From Azoarcus sp. KH32C (GTDB taxonomy: Bacteria; Pseudomonadota; Gammaproteobacteria; Burkholderiales; Rhodocyclaceae), in contig NC_020548.1 in assembly GCF_000349945.1 (NCBI RefSeq), forward strand, positions 620,001 through 684,000: 64,000 nt of DNA, in the 5' to 3' direction. The notes below the pieces were generated by a model. It did not search any database, was not told where the DNA came from, and worked only from the letters and a program-made list of their open reading frames with translations. The position numbers were made by a program, and so were the translations under genes. Shown here piece after piece: positions 31,326-40,584 of the stretch; the first letter of the stretch is position 1, and every line of letters starts with the position of its first letter.

Positions 31326-31979
31326 CTACAGGCCGAGATTCATCTCCCTGATCTCGTCCGAAACCGCAAAGCGGGCCTTGGTGGTCTTGCGGATGTCATC
31401 GAGCGACACGCCGGGCGCGTACTCGACGAGCACGAACTCGCCGTGCGTGATGCGGAACACCGCCAGTTCGGTGACGACCATAGCCACCCGCCCCTTGGCC
31501 GTCAGCGGCAATGTGCAGCGGTCGAGGATGCGCGGCTCGCCTTCCTTCGTGCAGTGCTCCATCGCGACGATGACCTTGCGCGCACCGGTCACGAGATCCA
31601 TCGCGCCGCCCATGCCCGGGACCATCTTGCCCGGCACCATCCAGTTCGCGAGATTGCCCTCCTCGTCGACCTGCAGCCCGCCCAGCACGGTGACGTCCAC
31701 ATGCCCGCCGCGGATCAGCGCGAAGGACATCGCACTGTCGAACATCGCAGCACCCGGCATCAGCCCGCAGGGAATGCCCCCGGCGTTGACGACCCCCGGC
31801 ATCGGCTCGCCTTCGAGCGGCGCGAGGCCCAGAAAACCGTTCTCGGACTGCAAGGTGATGTGCATGCCCTGCGGCAGGTAGCGCGGTACCATGGTCGGCA
31901 ACCCGATGCCGAGATTGACGACATAGCCTTCGTGGAACTCCTGGGCGACGCGCCGTGCGATCACTTCCTTTGCTTGCAT
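31326..31979 (-). CDS. 3-oxoacid CoA-transferase, subunit B
   Basis: 217 residues. The catalytic Glu of class I CoA-transferases is in LQSENGFLGLAP, with GLPTMVPRYLP before it and GGHVDVTVLGGLQVDE after it. It moves CoA between a 3-oxoacid (or similar) and a donor such as succinyl-CoA. The start lies 1 bp after the stop of the subunit A gene. Needs subunit A to form the active heterodimer pair. Confidence 0.9.
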   Translation of the reverse strand: MQAKEVIARRVAQEFHEGYVVNLGIGLPTMVPRYLPQGMHITLQSENGFLGLAPLEGEPMPGVVNAGGIPCGLMPGAAMFDSAMSFALIRGGHVDVTVLGGLQVDEEGNLANWMVPGKMVPGMGGAMDLVTGARKVIVAMEHCTKEGEPRILDRCTLPLTAKGRVAMVVTELAVFRITHGEFVLVEYAPGVSLDDIRKTTKARFAVSDEIREMNLGL

Positions 31980-31980
31980 G

Positions 31981-32640
31981 TCATTGCCCCCGGAGAACGA
32001 TCTTGTCGACGAGCGCCGCCGGCGTCATCACGAGGTCGGGGTCGATCTCGCCGATCTCGACGATCTCATCGACTTCCGCGATCACGAGATCCGCGGCGAG
32101 CGCCATGATCGGGTTGAAGTTGCGCCCGGCCCGCTCATAGACGAGGTTGCCCGCGCGATCGGCGCGCTTGGCCTTCAGGATCGCGACGTCGGCGCGCAGC
32201 GGCAGCTCGACGAGAAAGCTCTTGCCGTCGACGACCATCTTGGTCTTGCCTTCCTCGACGACGGTCCCGACGCCGGTCGGGGTCAACACGCCGCCGAGCC
32301 CTGCCCCGCCGCAGCGGATGCGCTCCGCGAGCGTCCCTTGCGGCACGAGTTCGACGTCGAGCTCGCCCGCGATCATCTTCTTGCCGGTGACGGGATTCGT
32401 GCCGATATGCGACACGACCACCCGCTTCACCTGCCCGCCCGAGATCAGCGGCCCGACACCCGTCTCCGGCGCTGCCGTGTCGTTGCCGATCAGCGTGATG
32501 TCCTTGGTGCCCTGCTCGCGCAGCACCGACACCAGCCCGTCGGGCGTACCGACGGCCATGAAGCCGCCGAACATGATGCTCATGCCGTCCCGAAAGAGCG
32601 GTCCGATCTCGGACCAATCCACCTGCTTGTCCAAAGCCAT
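31981..32640 (-). CDS. 3-oxoacid CoA-transferase, subunit A
   Basis: 219 residues with the glycine-rich CoA-binding segment FGGFMAVGTPDGLV, then GTLAERIRCGGAGLGGVLTP and the AILKAKRADRAGNLVY stretch of class I subunit A. GAGGAGACAG precedes the ATG. Transcribed with subunit B. In this neighbourhood it may activate or release short acids from ring or side-chain breakdown. Confidence 0.9.
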   Translation of the reverse strand: MALDKQVDWSEIGPLFRDGMSIMFGGFMAVGTPDGLVSVLREQGTKDITLIGNDTAAPETGVGPLISGGQVKRVVVSHIGTNPVTGKKMIAGELDVELVPQGTLAERIRCGGAGLGGVLTPTGVGTVVEEGKTKMVVDGKSFLVELPLRADVAILKAKRADRAGNLVYERAGRNFNPIMALAADLVIAEVDEIVEIGEIDPDLVMTPAALVDKIVLRGQ

Positions 32641-32762
32641 TCTTCTGTCTCCTCGATGCAGACGGCACTTCCCCCTCCCGGCCCGTTCTTGTCGGGCAGG
32701 AATCGAGGCCGTCTACGTTTGTATTTTTTGGGGTCGGAGCCGTGCCGTTCAGCGCTTCAAGC

Positions 32763-33776
32763 TCAATGCAACCACCACAGCCCGCCCAGGATCAGCGCCG
32801 CCAGGAAGACGGTGTTCGCGGTCAGCATCGCCACCGGCCGCCATCCGACCGCCGCGAGTTGCTGGAACGAAGTCTTCACGCCGAGTGCCGAGATCGCGAC
32901 GACGAGGCACCAGCGCGACAGCCCGGAGGCGGCCTGCGTGACCTCTTTCGGGATCAGTCCGAGGCTGTTGATCAGCACCAGCACCGCGAAGCCGACGAGG
33001 AAGCCGGGCAGCACCGGCGGCTTCTGGCCCGCGGGGCCGCCGTCGCGGAAGAGCACCGACACGACCGCGACCACCGGCAGCAGCATCGCCACGCGGAACA
33101 GTTTCACGAAGACCGCCGCATCGCCGACCTCGGGCGAGATCAGGTAGCCCGCGGCCACCACTTGGGCGACGTCGTGGATCGTGCCGCCGAGGAAGACCGC
33201 CGCCGCGTTGGCGTCGAGCCCAAGCATCTTCACGAGCGTGGGGTAGATGATCATTGCGACCGTCGACAAGGCCGTGACGCCGACCACCGTGAAGAGCGTG
33301 AAGCGCTGATTGGCTTCGTTCTTCGGCAGCACCGCCGAGATCGCGAGCGCGGCCGACGCCCCGCAGATCGCGACCGCCCCGCCGGTCAGTATCCCTTCCG
33401 TTCCCGGACGACCCAGCAGCCGGCCGACAAGCGCGCCGAAGAGGATCGTCAAGACCACTCCCCCCGCGACCATCGCAATCGACTCCGCGCCGAGCCCCGC
33501 GAGCTGCTCGGCGGTGATCCGCGCGCCCAGGAGCGCGACGCCGAAGCGCAGGATCTGGCGCGACGCGAACTCGATGCCGCGGTGGATCTTCTCGCCGTTG
33601 GCGGCGAAGTTGAAGGCCATGCCGAAGAACAGCGCATACAGCAGCTGCGGTCCGCCCTGGTGTTCGGAGACGAAAGTCGCCGCCATCGAGATCGTGATCG
33701 CCGTCAGGACGCCGGGCCACAACTGCGCCCAGGCCGGGAAGTTCAACATCGCGGTTGCACGCATTTGGATGCTCAT
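32763..33776 (-). CDS. YeiH-family putative sulfate exporter
   Basis: 337 residues with about ten hydrophobic segments. Family-type motifs are GMAFNFAANGEKIHRGIEFA, RFGVALLGARIT, GGAVAICGASAALAI and FLGGTIHDVAQVVAAG. Members are annotated as sulfate or sulfite exporters on limited evidence. It stands alone between the CoA-transferase genes and the RND exporter, so its link to the pathway is unclear. Confidence 0.83.
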   Translation of the reverse strand: MSIQMRATAMLNFPAWAQLWPGVLTAITISMAATFVSEHQGGPQLLYALFFGMAFNFAANGEKIHRGIEFASRQILRFGVALLGARITAEQLAGLGAESIAMVAGGVVLTILFGALVGRLLGRPGTEGILTGGAVAICGASAALAISAVLPKNEANQRFTLFTVVGVTALSTVAMIIYPTLVKMLGLDANAAAVFLGGTIHDVAQVVAAGYLISPEVGDAAVFVKLFRVAMLLPVVAVVSVLFRDGGPAGQKPPVLPGFLVGFAVLVLINSLGLIPKEVTQAASGLSRWCLVVAISALGVKTSFQQLAAVGWRPVAMLTANTVFLAALILGGLWWLH

Positions 33777-33800
33777 CGTGTTGGTCCAGATATCGTATCG

Positions 33801-36239
33801 TTAGCGGGCCGCGAAACGCAGCTTGGGCCGCACGCGGAAACTGCGCGCCGGAGCCGGATTCTTCAGCAGGAAGTGGGACAGCGCCGGGATCAGGATCAGC
33901 GCGCCAACCATGTTCCACACGAACATGAAGGTCAGCAGGATGCCCATGTCGGCCTGGAACTTGATCGGCGACCAGATCCAGGTCACGACGCCCGCGGCCA
34001 GCGTCACGCCGACCAGCGCGACCACCTTGCCCGTGAATTGCACCGAGCGCCGATGCGCAGCCGCCAGGGACGCCCCCGCCCGCTGCTGCGCGAGCTGGAT
34101 GGAGAGCAGATAGAGCGCGTAATCGACGCCGATCCCGACGCCCAGCGCGATCACCGGCAAGGTCCCGACCTTCACGCCGATGCCGAGCACCACCATCAGC
34201 GCTTCGCACAGGATCGAGGTCACCATCAGCGGCACGACCGCGACGACGACCGCGCGCCAGTTGCGGAAGGTGATGAAGCACAGGACGATCACCGCGCCAT
34301 ACACGTAGAAGAGCATCGTGTGATTGGCTTCCTTCACGACGATGTTGGTCGCCGCGTCGATCCCGGCGCTGCCTGCGGCGAGCAGGAACTGGCGCTCGCT
34401 CGAACTGTGTTCTTCGGCGAACTGCGCTGCCGCTGCGACCACGCGGTCGAGCGTCTCGGCACGGTGGTCCGTCAGGTAGGCGATCACCGGCATCACCGAA
34501 CAGTCGTTGTTGAAGAGGTCCGGGTTATTCACCGAGGCCTGCTGCGCGCCGTAGTTGAGGACGTCCTGGTTGCGCGCGAGCGTCACCCACTTCGGGTTGC
34601 CTTCGAAGGAGCCGGCGGTGATCTGGCGCACCGCATCCCCGAGAAAGACCGTGGTCTGCACCCCCGGCACCTGCTGCAGGGTCCAGGCGAGGCGGTCGGC
34701 CTCGACCAGCGTCTCGTACTTGAGGCAGCCTTCGGTCGCAGTCTTCACGATCACCGCGAACTGGTCGGACGAGAGCGAGTAGTTGGCCGTGATGTAGCCG
34801 TTATCGCGGTTGTAGCGCGAATCCGCGCGCAGTTCCGGCGCCCCGGCTTCGAGGTCGCCGATCTTGAGGTGCAAGGAGACGACGAAGCCCGCGACGGTGA
34901 GGATCGCCGACACCGCGATCGCGCCGATCGCCCAGCGCCGCTCGGTGAAGCGTTCGAGCCAGGCCCACAGCCCGCTGCTCGCCGACGATTCGGCCACCAG
35001 GCTACGCGCGGCCGCCCGGGTGCTCACGCCGGTATAGGACAAGAGCACCGGCAGTAGGATCAGATTGGTGAAGATCAGCACCGCCACGCCGATGCTCGCC
35101 GCGAGTGCCAGCGCCTGGATCACCGGGATGTCGATCACCATCAGCACCGCAAAGCCCACCGCGTCCGCGACCAGCGCCGTCATGCCGGCGAGGAACAGCC
35201 GCCGGAAGGTGAAGCGGGCGGCGACGAGGCGATGCGTGCCGCGGCCGATGTCCTGCACGATGCCGTTCATCTTCTGCGCGCCATGGCTCACCCCGATCGC
35301 GAAGATCAGGAAGGGCACGAGGATCGAGAAGGGGTCGAGTTCGAAGCCGAAGGCGGCAATGAGCCCCATCTGCCACACCACCGCGATCACCGAACAGGCC
35401 ACCACCAGCGCGGTGCTGCGCAGGCAGCGGGTATAGGCAAAGATCACGACGATTGCGATCAGGGCCGCGACCGCGAAGTAGGTCATCACCTGGCTCACGC
35501 CGTCGATGAGGTCGCCCACGAGCTTCGCGAAACCGATGATGTGGATACGCACCGGCGCGCCCGACTGCTCAAACTTCGCGCGGATGTTCGCTTCAAGGGT
35601 GGCCGACAGGGCACGATAGTCGATCGCCGCACCGGTCGCCGGGTCCTTGTCCATCAGCGGCACGAAGATCATGCTCGAGCGGAAGTCGGTGCCGACAAAG
35701 CGCCCGACGATGCCCGAGCGGGCGATGTTGAGCTTCAACTGCTCGGTCGCCTTGGGCGAGCCGTTGTAGGAATCCGGCATCACCGGGCCGCCCTGGAAGC
35801 CCTCTTCAGTGACTTCGGTCCAGCGCACCGAGGGCGTCCACAAGGACTTCACCCACGCGCGGTCGACGCCCGGCGTGAGGATCAACTCGTCGTTGATCTT
35901 TTTGAGCGCGTCCTGATAGGCCGGCTCGAAGATGTCGCCTGCAGGGTTCTCGACCACCACCCGCAGCACGTTGCCCAAGCCCCGCAGCTCCTTGCGGTTC
36001 TCCAGGTAGTTCTTGATGTAGGGCTGGCCCTGCGGCAGCATGCTCTCGAAACTCGCATTCAGATGCAGTTTCGCGGCCGCGACCAGCGCCAGCACCACAG
36101 TGACGACCGCGCACAGCGCGACCACGGCCAAGCGATGATTGAAGATCAAGCGCTCGAGGCGGTTGCCCGAGTTACGATCGAACTCCGAGAGGGAACGCAC
36201 GACTGGCGTCGTGTCCTGCGAATCGATTGAGACGGCCAT
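33801..36239 (-). CDS. RND/MMPL-family transporter
   Basis: 812 residues with the duplicated RND layout: one N-terminal helix, a large periplasmic loop and five helices, then a repeat. Helices include AVVALCAVVTVVLALVAA and VPFLIFAIGVSHGAQKMNG. It belongs to the MMPL/hydrophobe exporter group. TTAGGAGACAG precedes the ATG. With the YCF48-like, DUF1329 and DUF1302 genes behind it in transcription order it forms a conserved envelope set that probably moves a hydrophobic compound across or between membranes; this role is inferred. Confidence 0.87.
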   Translation of the reverse strand: MAVSIDSQDTTPVVRSLSEFDRNSGNRLERLIFNHRLAVVALCAVVTVVLALVAAAKLHLNASFESMLPQGQPYIKNYLENRKELRGLGNVLRVVVENPAGDIFEPAYQDALKKINDELILTPGVDRAWVKSLWTPSVRWTEVTEEGFQGGPVMPDSYNGSPKATEQLKLNIARSGIVGRFVGTDFRSSMIFVPLMDKDPATGAAIDYRALSATLEANIRAKFEQSGAPVRIHIIGFAKLVGDLIDGVSQVMTYFAVAALIAIVVIFAYTRCLRSTALVVACSVIAVVWQMGLIAAFGFELDPFSILVPFLIFAIGVSHGAQKMNGIVQDIGRGTHRLVAARFTFRRLFLAGMTALVADAVGFAVLMVIDIPVIQALALAASIGVAVLIFTNLILLPVLLSYTGVSTRAAARSLVAESSASSGLWAWLERFTERRWAIGAIAVSAILTVAGFVVSLHLKIGDLEAGAPELRADSRYNRDNGYITANYSLSSDQFAVIVKTATEGCLKYETLVEADRLAWTLQQVPGVQTTVFLGDAVRQITAGSFEGNPKWVTLARNQDVLNYGAQQASVNNPDLFNNDCSVMPVIAYLTDHRAETLDRVVAAAAQFAEEHSSSERQFLLAAGSAGIDAATNIVVKEANHTMLFYVYGAVIVLCFITFRNWRAVVVAVVPLMVTSILCEALMVVLGIGVKVGTLPVIALGVGIGVDYALYLLSIQLAQQRAGASLAAAHRRSVQFTGKVVALVGVTLAAGVVTWIWSPIKFQADMGILLTFMFVWNMVGALILIPALSHFLLKNPAPARSFRVRPKLRFAAR

Positions 36240-36266
36240 CGCGTCTGTCTCCTAAGCTTTCTTGTT

Positions 36267-37319
36267 CTAGCGAAGCGGCTGGACGCGTACGCCGCGGGCA
36301 CCCGCGACGACGATCGCGTCCGCGCCCAAGGGCACGATCGCCGAGGCCGGCGTCGCCCGCTCGAGCTTGACCGGCGCGAAATGTTCACCGTCGTCGTGGC
36401 TCACGAGGAGGCGCCCGGCCTGGCTCGCGAGGAACACGTCGCGCTGGCCCACGGCCACACCGGACGTCAGCCCTTCCTGCAATCCGGTCTCGATCTTGTG
36501 CCAGTTCGCCCCGCCATCGGTGCTGCGGAAGGCGTTGCCGCGCAGCCCATAGACGATCACCGCGTCCCGCGTGCCGGTGACGCCGAAATAGCTGCCTTTG
36601 TAGGGCGTCGGGATCGCGACGAAGCGCCCGGCGGCCGAGTCGAGCCGCATCACCAGTCCCTGCTCGCCGGTCACGAAGACGTCGCCGCCCGCCGCACGGA
36701 TGCCATAGAGGTGCAGCGCCTGCGGGTTGTCGGTGCGATCGAGCCACGGCTCCCAGCGCTTGCCGCCATCGGTGGTGCGCAGGATCAGGTTGAAGGCGCC
36801 CACGACGAAGCCGGTCTTGTCGTCAGCGAACCACACGTCGAGGAAGGGGTTCTCCGCGCCCTGTGCCGCAAAGCGCTCGGCCTCAGTCACCCATTTCGCG
36901 GACTCGGCGCCGGACTGCGCCTTGTAGTACTCAACCATCATGGCACCGACGTTGCGGCCGTCGAGCTGCTTGCTCCAGGTCGCACCCGCATCGCTGCTCG
37001 CGAGCACGACGCCATCATGACCCACTGCCCATCCGCGCTGCGGCGTCGGGAAGCTCACCGCCACCAAGTCCGAGCTCACCGCCACGCGTGCCTGGCGCCA
37101 GCTCTTGCCCTGGTCGTCCGAATACGCGATGTGGCCGCGCTGGCCCACTGCGACGATGCGCTGGCCGGCGAGCGCGAGCCCGTTGATCAGGCCCTTCGCC
37201 GCGAGCGGGCTCGCCATCGCGGGTGTGTCGAGTACATCCTGGAAGTCGGCCGCAGGGGCCGCGACCGGCATTGCCAACGCGAACGCGACCACGATGCCGC
37301 CGATTCGGTGCACTTTCAT
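36267..37319 (-). CDS. YCF48/HCF136-like beta-propeller protein, secreted
   Basis: 350 residues. A signal peptide (GGIVVAFALAMPVAAPAADF) is followed by repeated blades with SSDAGATW, TTDGGKRW, STDGGANW and SHDDGEHF, the BNR/YCF48 signature. Such propellers act as assembly or binding factors. The start at 37319 has GAGG 7 bp upstream. It lies between the RND exporter and DUF1329 genes, a common arrangement. Confidence 0.85.
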   Translation of the reverse strand: MKVHRIGGIVVAFALAMPVAAPAADFQDVLDTPAMASPLAAKGLINGLALAGQRIVAVGQRGHIAYSDDQGKSWRQARVAVSSDLVAVSFPTPQRGWAVGHDGVVLASSDAGATWSKQLDGRNVGAMMVEYYKAQSGAESAKWVTEAERFAAQGAENPFLDVWFADDKTGFVVGAFNLILRTTDGGKRWEPWLDRTDNPQALHLYGIRAAGGDVFVTGEQGLVMRLDSAAGRFVAIPTPYKGSYFGVTGTRDAVIVYGLRGNAFRSTDGGANWHKIETGLQEGLTSGVAVGQRDVFLASQAGRLLVSHDDGEHFAPVKLERATPASAIVPLGADAIVVAGARGVRVQPLR

Positions 37320-37346
37320 TGTCATTCCTCTGTGGGGGGGCGGGTC

Positions 37347-37380
37347 GCCCGGTGCGGCCACTGTTGCCGCCGCACCGGGG
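37347..37380 (-). terminator. Hairpin between the DUF1329 and YCF48-like genes
   Basis: CCGGTGCGGC (37349-37358) pairs with GCCGCACCGG (37369-37378) around a 10-base loop, with further G-C pairs outside. No T-run follows on the minus strand, so it may be an attenuator or an mRNA-stabilising structure. Confidence 0.4.
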
Positions 37381-37407
37381 GCCCGGGGAGGAGACCTTGT
37401 GGGTCGT

Positions 37408-38757
37408 TCAGCGGATGCCCGCGCCGGCCAGCGAGTCGGGCGACCAATCGCGCTCGCTGAGCGGCTTGGTCTGGCGCATGCCGCCGGTTTCGGCGCTGAA
37501 GCCCGTCAGCGAGTAGATGCCCGCGATCAGGTCATAGTGGCCGAACATGTCGGTGTAAGGTGCCGGCAGGTCGTAGCTCGGGGCCATGTAGGCGAAGCCG
37601 GCGCGGTATATCTGCCCGCGGGCGTCGTACTGGTCCGACGCGAGCGCCGCCCACGAGTCCTCGTCGAGGTAGAACACGCGCTTGCTATACACGTGGCGCT
37701 TGCCCTCGCGCAGCGTCGCCTCGACGACCCACACGCGGTGCAGCTCCCAGCGCACGAGATCCGGGTTGAGGTGATTGGGTTTCAGCAAATCGTCCTGCTT
37801 CGCCTGATACACCGCACCGTAGTCGTTGTACGGCACGAACATCTCCTTCTTGCCGACGAGCTTGAAGTCGAAGCGGTCCATCGAGCCAGTGAAGAGGAAG
37901 ATGTCGTCGAAGGTATTGCCGCCAGCCGTGCCGGGGTTCGGCGTGTCGTGTGACAGATCGGGGGCGACCTTCACGCGGCGCTGGCCCGGCAGGTAGGTCC
38001 AGGCCCGACGGTCCTTGGTGCCGATGTCAAGCGGGTCGACGATCAGCAGCGCCTCACCCGCGCGCCGCGCCGGGCCGGTGTAGGTGTTCTTCAGGCGCCA
38101 ATAGGTTTCCGCCGAACTCTTGCTGTTGTCCCAGAACGGATACTCCTGGACGTTGTTGCCTTCGGTGGCGAGCGTCGTACGGCCGCTGGCGTCGACGTTG
38201 AGGTTGCGGTACTTCACCTCATAAGCCTGGCCGTTGTAGCGCACGAGGTGATTCCACATCGCCTCGTAGCCGGTCTTCGGGATCGGGAACGGGAAGCCCG
38301 CGTGGCAGCCTTCCATCGAGCGCCCGTCATTGCCGGTCTTGGCCGACACCGCGCACTTCGCCGTGTTGTCGGCGACGAACTTGGGGAAGGCGACGCTGCG
38401 GTGCGTCGGATAGACATCGACACGGAAGGTCGGGTACTTCTGCAGCAGCGCCTTGGTGCCCTCGGTGAGCTTGTCGGCGTACTGGGCCATGTTCTTGCCG
38501 TCGATCACGAGCCGCGGCTTGTCGCTCGCGAAGGGGTTCGGCCGAATGCCGTCGCCGGCCTTGAAGCCCGCCGGCGCCTGGGTCGTGCCGCCGCTGTACT
38601 CGGGGATCGTGCCGTCCTTGTTGCCGGCTTTCTCGGCGCCGATCACGGTCAGGCTCGTGCCGAGCTTCTTCGCCTCGTCGGCCGGAACGGCCGCCGCGGC
38701 TTGTCCTCCCAACGCTACCGCGATCGCGGTAGCGAGCATGGTCTGGATGATATGCAT
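37408..38757 (-). CDS. DUF1329 outer-membrane/periplasmic protein
   Basis: 449 residues. Signal peptide MHIIQTMLATAIAVALGGQA, then the DUF1329 domain with GFPFPIPKTGYEAMWNHLVR, RRAWTYLPGQRRVK and LDEDSWAALASDQYDARG. DUF1329 proteins have a LolA/LolB-like fold predicted to carry a lipophilic ligand and nearly always sit beside DUF1302. AGGAG lies 9 bp before the ATG. The next gene upstream (DUF1302) ends 14 bp before it. Confidence 0.88.
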   Translation of the reverse strand: MHIIQTMLATAIAVALGGQAAAAVPADEAKKLGTSLTVIGAEKAGNKDGTIPEYSGGTTQAPAGFKAGDGIRPNPFASDKPRLVIDGKNMAQYADKLTEGTKALLQKYPTFRVDVYPTHRSVAFPKFVADNTAKCAVSAKTGNDGRSMEGCHAGFPFPIPKTGYEAMWNHLVRYNGQAYEVKYRNLNVDASGRTTLATEGNNVQEYPFWDNSKSSAETYWRLKNTYTGPARRAGEALLIVDPLDIGTKDRRAWTYLPGQRRVKVAPDLSHDTPNPGTAGGNTFDDIFLFTGSMDRFDFKLVGKKEMFVPYNDYGAVYQAKQDDLLKPNHLNPDLVRWELHRVWVVEATLREGKRHVYSKRVFYLDEDSWAALASDQYDARGQIYRAGFAYMAPSYDLPAPYTDMFGHYDLIAGIYSLTGFSAETGGMRQTKPLSERDWSPDSLAGAGIR

Positions 38758-38771
38758 GACTTTGTCTCCTC

Positions 38772-40445
38772 TCAGAAGGTGGTCTTGAATGTCAGGCTCA
38801 CGAAGCCGCGGTCCTTGAGCAGCGTAGTGAAGCCGTTTTGTGTCGTCACGGCAGTGCCGTTGTCGCGGTAGCGGCCGAAGTAGTCGACGTACTTCAGGTC
38901 GATCCGGTATTTCTGAAATATGTCGGCCGACAGGCCGACGCTGTAGTTGCCGCTGCGCTCGTTGCCGCCGAACACCGTGGCTGCGTTACCCGAGATCCCC
39001 CCGGCAATCGACATCGGCGCCGACAGATCGACCCCCGGCAGCACCTGGTACCAGGTCGGCGTGAAGGACAGCCCCAGGCCCCAGAAATCCTTTGTCGTGC
39101 AGCCGTCCCACTTGTCGCGGCCGCGGCAGGGGGCGAAGCCCTCGGCGTAGAAGAGGTTCTCGCCGCTGCGCACCTTGTCCCAACGGCTCCAGGTCACTTC
39201 CGCCGCCCAGTTCGCGGCGTCGAACACAGCGGTCTTCGGCACCACGCCGAGGAAGTTCACCAGCCCGTGGAAGGTGTCGCCGCGCGGCCCGTTGGTCTCT
39301 CCGCGCTCGGGCACGCCCGGGGCGACGCCCAGCACCTGCGCATTAAGCGGCGTGTTGCGGCGATACGAGAACTCGGCGCCGACGCTGATGCCAGCGATGT
39401 TCTTCGCGAGGCTCACGCCGAAGAGGTCGATGCCGTCGGCGTAGATCATGTTGTAGCGGCTCACCCCCGGGCCGACCTGCGTGAGCAGCACCTGCGGCAG
39501 CTTGTCGGCATAGCGGCGGTAGTACAGGCCGAGCGTCCCGTCGAGCATCTCGGGCGACCAGCGCAGCGACACGCCGTACTCGCCCGTCTTTTGGGGTTCC
39601 AGGGGCTTGCCGTTCGTCGCGAAGCCCAGCCCGCGGCTCAGGAACTGGCGGTCCGGGCCGTTGAAGGCGAAATCGACCGGCCCGAGGTAGGTGCCGCCTT
39701 CCGGATAGCGGTAGGCCTCCCAGTCGAGGAAGTACTGCGCCGCGACCGACAGCGTGTCGGTGACCTGCGCCTGGCCCGAGATCTGGTTGAGCGGGCGGAA
39801 CAACTCCTTCGCCTCTACTCCCGGCGTCGCGAAGCCCTTCTGCAGGTCGAGCGGCATCTGTGCGTAGGAAACGCTGTGCATCGACCCGCCCAGGAACAAC
39901 GATTCGCCCCAGAACACCGCGTGACGGCCGGCCTTCAGGCGCACCGGCACCTCGCCCGCGTCGAAGTTGCCGAACACGAAGGCGTCCAGCAGCTCGCCCG
40001 AGGGGCCCGCGTAGAGACGCTTGGTGTAATGGCTGTACTCGTGATTGGTGTAGCTCGGAATGCCCGACAGCGGCGCGTTCGGGTTGCCATGGCTGTCGTC
40101 GCCGTAAGCCGCGTCGTACCAGCCCGCCCCGCTCACGCGAAAGCCCATGTTGCCCTTGTAGACCACGTCGAGCTCGGACAGCAGGTCCAAGCGATTGGCC
40201 ACCAGCTCGCCCCGGTCGAAGCTGTAGGTGCCCTCGTCGGCCACTGCAGAATTGCCGATCTTGCGGTCGCGCTTTTCGACGCGGCTCGCAAGGTTGTAGC
40301 GAATCGTGTTGTCCCAGCGCACCTGAAGATCCGCATTGCCGGTGTCGAACTCGAACGCCTGCGCGTTGCCGCCCATCGATAGCAGCGCCGCCGTCACCAC
40401 AAGCGTCATCTGCCTGCGCGCCGGAGCCCCGCCGCATTTCCTCAT
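38772..40445 (-). CDS. DUF1302 outer-membrane beta-barrel-like protein
   Basis: 557 residues. Signal-like LVVTAALLSMGGNAQAFEF, then alternating amphipathic strands and a C-terminal phenylalanine (LTFKTTF), typical of outer-membrane barrels. DUF1302 features include FDTGNADLQVRWDNTIRYN near the start and YNMIYADGIDLFG. ATG 40445 chosen because GGAG lies 6 bp upstream; the ATG at 40451 has no room for a site. First gene of the envelope set, transcribed towards the RND exporter. Confidence 0.87.
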   Translation of the reverse strand: MRKCGGAPARRQMTLVVTAALLSMGGNAQAFEFDTGNADLQVRWDNTIRYNLASRVEKRDRKIGNSAVADEGTYSFDRGELVANRLDLLSELDVVYKGNMGFRVSGAGWYDAAYGDDSHGNPNAPLSGIPSYTNHEYSHYTKRLYAGPSGELLDAFVFGNFDAGEVPVRLKAGRHAVFWGESLFLGGSMHSVSYAQMPLDLQKGFATPGVEAKELFRPLNQISGQAQVTDTLSVAAQYFLDWEAYRYPEGGTYLGPVDFAFNGPDRQFLSRGLGFATNGKPLEPQKTGEYGVSLRWSPEMLDGTLGLYYRRYADKLPQVLLTQVGPGVSRYNMIYADGIDLFGVSLAKNIAGISVGAEFSYRRNTPLNAQVLGVAPGVPERGETNGPRGDTFHGLVNFLGVVPKTAVFDAANWAAEVTWSRWDKVRSGENLFYAEGFAPCRGRDKWDGCTTKDFWGLGLSFTPTWYQVLPGVDLSAPMSIAGGISGNAATVFGGNERSGNYSVGLSADIFQKYRIDLKYVDYFGRYRDNGTAVTTQNGFTTLLKDRGFVSLTFKTTF

Positions 40446-40550
40446 CTCCATCTCCGTAAGCCCTCTCTTATCGTTTGTTCGAGCAACTTCGCCTGTCCGG
40501 AAACTCTCACTCCGGACACAGTTTCATTGTCCGCATCCCACCCCCGCACG

Positions 40551-40571
40551 CCCCCTGCGCAACGGAGGGGG
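40551..40571. repeat. GC-rich REP-like palindrome, copy 1
   Basis: CCCCCT-N9-AGGGGG in the gap between the DUF1302 and CoA ligase genes. The same stem and the same loop length occur at 45274-45294, and a longer relative at 42323-42371. Confidence 0.5.
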
Positions 40572-40584
40572 AGAGGGGGAAGAA

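Noticed and set aside
31286..31351. GTG frame of 21 codons after a good AGGAGG between the MFS and CoA-transferase genes
   Set aside because: It lies in the loop and stem of the convergent inverted repeat and overlaps the end of the CoA-transferase gene; no family resemblance.
32742..35057. 771-codon plus-strand frame opposite YeiH and the RND exporter
   Set aside because: Composition (runs of Arg, His, Asp, Gln) is that of a shadow frame, and it spans two real genes and their gap.
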